This document shows, piece by piece, positions 61,502-64,000 of a DNA stretch of 64,000 bases. Where the stretch lies: NCBI GenBank assembly GCA_945787885.1, contig CALZJF010000005.1, forward strand, positions 29,313-93,312. Reading direction: 5' to 3'. The notes beneath the pieces were generated by a model. The model was not told the DNA's origin, did no database searches, and saw only the letters and a list, made by a program, of their open reading frames with translations. Position numbers and translations under genes: made by a program. The stretch is from an uncultured Bacteroidales bacterium. GTDB taxonomy: Bacteria > Bacteroidota > Bacteroidia > Bacteroidales > Bacteroidaceae. Each line of letters starts with the position of its first letter. The stretch's first letter is position 1.

Positions 61502-62800
61502 ATGAAATTTCATCTACTTATCATAACGGCAGCAGCCCTACTGGCAGCCTGCCAAAATGCTGCTCCTCAGCAGGAGACGGCAGAAAAAGCTCAGACTGGG
61601 GAGAAAAAGGAACTCTCCGTCACGGTGAGCGACGAACAAATGCAGACCATCAACCTGCAAACTGCGCATCTTGAGGAGCGCGAAATGGGAGGTACGGTGC
61701 GCGTCAACGGCATTCTCAAGCTCTATCCTCAAGACCGCGCCGACGTGGGATGCCTCATCGGAGGTGTGGTACGCCGTATATTGGTGACGCCCGGACAGCA
61801 GGTAAGGGCCGGACAGACGCTCGTTTACATCGAAAACACTGAAATCCTCAACCTCCAACGCGAATATGCCGATGCCGTCCGCAATGCCACACTGGCGCAG
61901 CAAGAGCTGAAGCGGCAGCAGGCTATGGCGCAGGAGGGGGCAGCCATAGGGCGGAATCTGCAGCAGGTCACGGCAGACGCAAAGAATGCCGAGGCGCAGC
62001 GGCAGGCGTTGAAGCTGCAATTGCAGCAGTTGCACATCAGTGCGGCAGCGGTGGAGGCGGGAAACTTCGTGCGGCAAGTGCCCGTGACGAGTCCTATCAA
62101 TGGCAGCGTCGGCGAAATCACTGTCAATACAGGCACATACGCCGAACCGCAGACCGTCATCATGCGCGTGCAGAACAACCGCGCACTCTATGCCGACCTC
62201 AATGTCTATGAGAAAGACGTGGACCGAGTGGCGGTGGGACAGGAAGTGAATATCCTGCTGACGAACCATACCACGCACGACGTGAAGGCGAAGGTGGTGC
62301 GCATCACGCCTTCGCTCGACAAAACGATGAAGACGATGTCCGTGCAGGCGCAACTCATTGATGCAGAACACTGCACGAACATGGTGGCTGACATGGCCAT
62401 CAGCGCAGAAATCATCATCGGAAAGCACCGCGCGCTGGCGATTCCTGAAGAGGCGGTGGTGGAGATTAAGGGCAAGAAATATCTCTTTGTGCATAGCGAT
62501 GCAGAAGACGCATCGGAGCATGAGCATGACCATGAGGCTGAAAAGTCGGCTGCACACAAAGAAGCAGACAAGCATGACGAAGCGGCTCAGGAACATGAGG
62601 GACACGAGGAGGAGCACGAGGGACACCATCACCACAAGGAGACCTTCTTCCGCTGCTACGAGGTGGAGACGGGCGTTGCGGATGAGGGTTACATCGAAGT
62701 GCGGCCACTGAAGCCGATACCTGAGGGAGCTGCCATCGTCACGGGAGGCTCGTTCTACCTGGCTTCCATGCTCAATGAGCACGGCGACCATAATCATTGA
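61502..62800 (+). CDS. RND periplasmic adaptor lipoprotein, CusB/CzcB type
   Basis: 432 residues. Lipoprotein signal with LLAAC (Cys at 17). The order barrel-lipoyl-hairpin-lipoyl is visible: GGVVRRILVTPGQQVRAGQTLVYIE (lipoyl half), coiled-coil hairpin (about 120-185), then VTSPINGSVGEITVNTGTYAEP and membrane-proximal domain. A His/Glu-rich insert (about 335-385, e.g. HEHDHEAEKSA and EHEGHHHHKE) and a C-terminal HGDHNH suggest binding of zinc, nickel, cobalt or copper before transfer to the pump. It starts 47 bases after the RND-TolC gene, same operon. Confidence 0.9.
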   Translation: MKFHLLIITAAALLAACQNAAPQQETAEKAQTGEKKELSVTVSDEQMQTINLQTAHLEEREMGGTVRVNGILKLYPQDRADVGCLIGGVVRRILVTPGQQVRAGQTLVYIENTEILNLQREYADAVRNATLAQQELKRQQAMAQEGAAIGRNLQQVTADAKNAEAQRQALKLQLQQLHISAAAVEAGNFVRQVPVTSPINGSVGEITVNTGTYAEPQTVIMRVQNNRALYADLNVYEKDVDRVAVGQEVNILLTNHTTHDVKAKVVRITPSLDKTMKTMSVQAQLIDAEHCTNMVADMAISAEIIIGKHRALAIPEEAVVEIKGKKYLFVHSDAEDASEHEHDHEAEKSAAHKEADKHDEAAQEHEGHEEEHEGHHHHKETFFRCYEVETGVADEGYIEVRPLKPIPEGAAIVTGGSFYLASMLNEHGDHNH

Positions 62801-62829
62801 TTCACTGGCAATAGCACTTTCGGCTTTAA

Positions 62830-63018
62830 GGTAGGTTCCGTCAATTAGCTTGCAATGTATTTGCGGCTATCGTGCCGTAGGTTTTTGCTTTTCATGTGGG
62901 AGCACAGCGGGCTACGTGACCGGATGAAAGACAAAAACCTACGGTGCGAAAGGCGTGAGGACATCCAAGTTAAACGGAAACACTATCTTCCACCGAAAAC
63001 TTATTCATAGAACCTACC
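62830..63018 (+). repeat. Complete family A element before trmO
   Basis: 189 bp with ends GGTAGGTTCCGTCAATTAG and complement. Flanks are TTAA and TAAA, an imperfect duplication. A family B end fragment (CATCACCTAC) follows and touches the trmO ATG at 63043. Confidence 0.85.
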
Positions 63019-63042
63019 TAAAACAACCCTCATCACCTACCT

Positions 63043-63726
63043 ATGGAAATCATTGCTCATATCCGCACAGACTTTCCCACGAAATTCGGCATTCCACGTC
63101 AGAGCGGACTCGTCAGCACGCTGCGGGGAAGCATCGTCTTTACCCCACCCTACCGCAATGCCGATGCACTCCGCGGACTGGAAGGCTTCTCTCATCTCTG
63201 GCTCATCTGGGACTTCTCGGAAGCGCACCGTGAGGGATGGTCGCCGACGGTGCGGCCGCCACGCTTGGGGGGCAACGTCCGACTGGGAGTCTTTGCCACT
63301 CGTTCGCCATTCCGCCCCAATCCCATCGGACTGTCGTGCGTGAAGATTGAAGGCATTGAGCTCCACACGCCTGAAGGACCCATCGTCCACGTCAGCGGTG
63401 CCGACATGCTCGACGGCACTCCCCTCTTCGACATCAAGCCTTATCTCGCCGTTTCCGATGCGCACCCAGAGGCCCGCTGTGGGTTTGCCGAGGAAACGGC
63501 AGCGCAACCGCCGCTCACTGTCAGCATCCCCGATGCCCTGCTGCAGACCCTTGCGCCCGACCGTCAGCAGGCTCTGCAGCAAATTCTTGCCGCCGACCCG
63601 CGTCCGAGATACCACGCCGACCCGCAGCGCATCTATGCCTTCGAGTTTGCCGGGGCGCACATACGCTTCCGCGTGGATGACGAGACGCATTGCCTCAGCG
63701 TGCTTTCGGAAACTGAGCAGAACTGA
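63043..63726 (+). CDS. trmO: tRNA (t6A37) N6-methyltransferase
   Basis: 227 residues, TrmO/TsaA (YaeB) family; methylates N6-threonylcarbamoyladenosine at position 37 of threonine tRNAs with S-adenosylmethionine. Conserved blocks: FGIPRQSG, GLEGFSHLWLIWDF, TVRPPRLGGN, GVFATRSPFRPNPIGLS and the C-terminal PRPRYHADPQRIYAF. A C-terminal domain (about 160-227) is typical of the longer members. The start codon follows a family B end fragment directly. Confidence 0.93.
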   Translation: MEIIAHIRTDFPTKFGIPRQSGLVSTLRGSIVFTPPYRNADALRGLEGFSHLWLIWDFSEAHREGWSPTVRPPRLGGNVRLGVFATRSPFRPNPIGLSCVKIEGIELHTPEGPIVHVSGADMLDGTPLFDIKPYLAVSDAHPEARCGFAEETAAQPPLTVSIPDALLQTLAPDRQQALQQILAADPRPRYHADPQRIYAFEFAGAHIRFRVDDETHCLSVLSETEQN

Positions 63727-63808
63727 CACTTTGGGTGAAACGCGGCGAATGACCGTGCGCCCTGCAAGGGGAGCACGACGATGATGAATGGGTGATGAAA
63801 CTTAGTTA

Positions 63809-64000
63809 AGTAGGTGATGAAACTTGGTCTTATGCTTGAATGCTCTATTTGGATGCAGTTTTTTGCCTTGAGACAAAGGAGCATGGCGCGGGCTATGTGC
63901 CTGCCTTCAAGGCTAAAAGATGCGCAAGAGAGAGCGTTCAAACATACAAGGTAGGTTCTATAAATTAGCTTGCGATGTATTTGCGACTATCGTGCCGTAG
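63809..64000 (+). repeat. Family B element interrupted by a family A element, cut by window end
   Basis: Family B starts AGTAGGTGATGAAACTTGG at 63809 after TA and runs through its apical hairpin to 63949. A family A element begins at 63950 (GGTAGGTTCTATAAATTAG) inside it and continues past the window edge. Nothing else is in 63727-63808. Confidence 0.8.

Noticed and set aside
1-64000. tRNA genes
   Set aside because: No T-arm-like GTTCRANNC with matching acceptor and anticodon arms was recognised by eye; a tRNA scan would settle it.

Overview
The window is GC-rich DNA from a member of the Bacteroidota, most likely order Bacteroidales and close to Prevotellaceae (inference). The support is a fused FeoA-FeoB iron transporter, a TonB-dependent receptor, a TonB transducer of the Bacteroidota type, the type IX secretion component PorQ, several secreted proteins with type IX-like C-terminal tails, the LL-diaminopimelate aminotransferase route, and repeated promoters of the Bacteroidota form TTTG-N19/20-TAnnTTTG with no clear Shine-Dalgarno signals. 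No rRNA, tRNA, prophage, CRISPR array or transposase gene was recognised.

Layout. 1-13 kb: dapL (cut by the window edge) and dapF, then dnaX, a SlyD-like isomerase, aroC, rlmH, a zinc-ribbon coiled-coil protein, a Nif3 protein, AMP nucleosidase and holA. 13-22 kb: a helix-turn-helix protein, a small HsdR-N-like protein, pdxS-pdxT, feoAB with its Cys-rich partner, and aguB. 22-30 kb: secreted 5'-nucleotidase, Asp-box propeller protein, Omp28-like protein with a LuxR-type regulator, a mutarotase, and a FadL-type porin. 30-41 kb: ffh, lemA with a DUF2207 protein, a metal-efflux cluster (Lys/Cys-repeat protein, SO_0444-type permease, Fur-family regulator), aguA, and two secreted proteins. 41-56 kb: TonB-dependent receptor, folD, a frameshifted secreted gene, acyl-ACP thioesterase, cysteine desulfidase, AraC-type protein, tatD, a prenyl synthase, mnmA, ispH, porQ and tonB. 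56-64 kb: a small AT-rich membrane ORF, an RND-TolC fusion and its adaptor, and trmO.

The most striking non-coding content is two related families of foldback elements. Family A is 189 bp when complete, has a 19-bp terminal inverted repeat and is mostly flanked by 4-bp AT-rich duplications. Family B is about 180-190 bp with TA at its flanks. They nest in one another, recombine at a shared apical hairpin, often abut start codons, and nearly all point in the direction of the adjoining gene. No transposase is present here to mobilise them. Around them are minisatellites with periods of 20, 21, 22 or 42 bp (about two helical turns or a multiple), including a dispersed 22-bp unit seen at six loci, and (TA)n tracts at translation-initiation regions. 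One (TA)7 tract lies exactly at the junction of the RND-TolC fusion.

Functional themes: lysine/cell wall and aromatic synthesis (dapL, dapF, aroC), PLP (pdxST), putrescine (aguA and aguB, 15 kb apart), replication (dnaX, holA), translation and RNA modification (rlmH, mnmA, trmO, ffh), metal handling (feoAB, permease and Fur protein, RND efflux, metal-binding tails) and secretion (porQ with candidate cargo).
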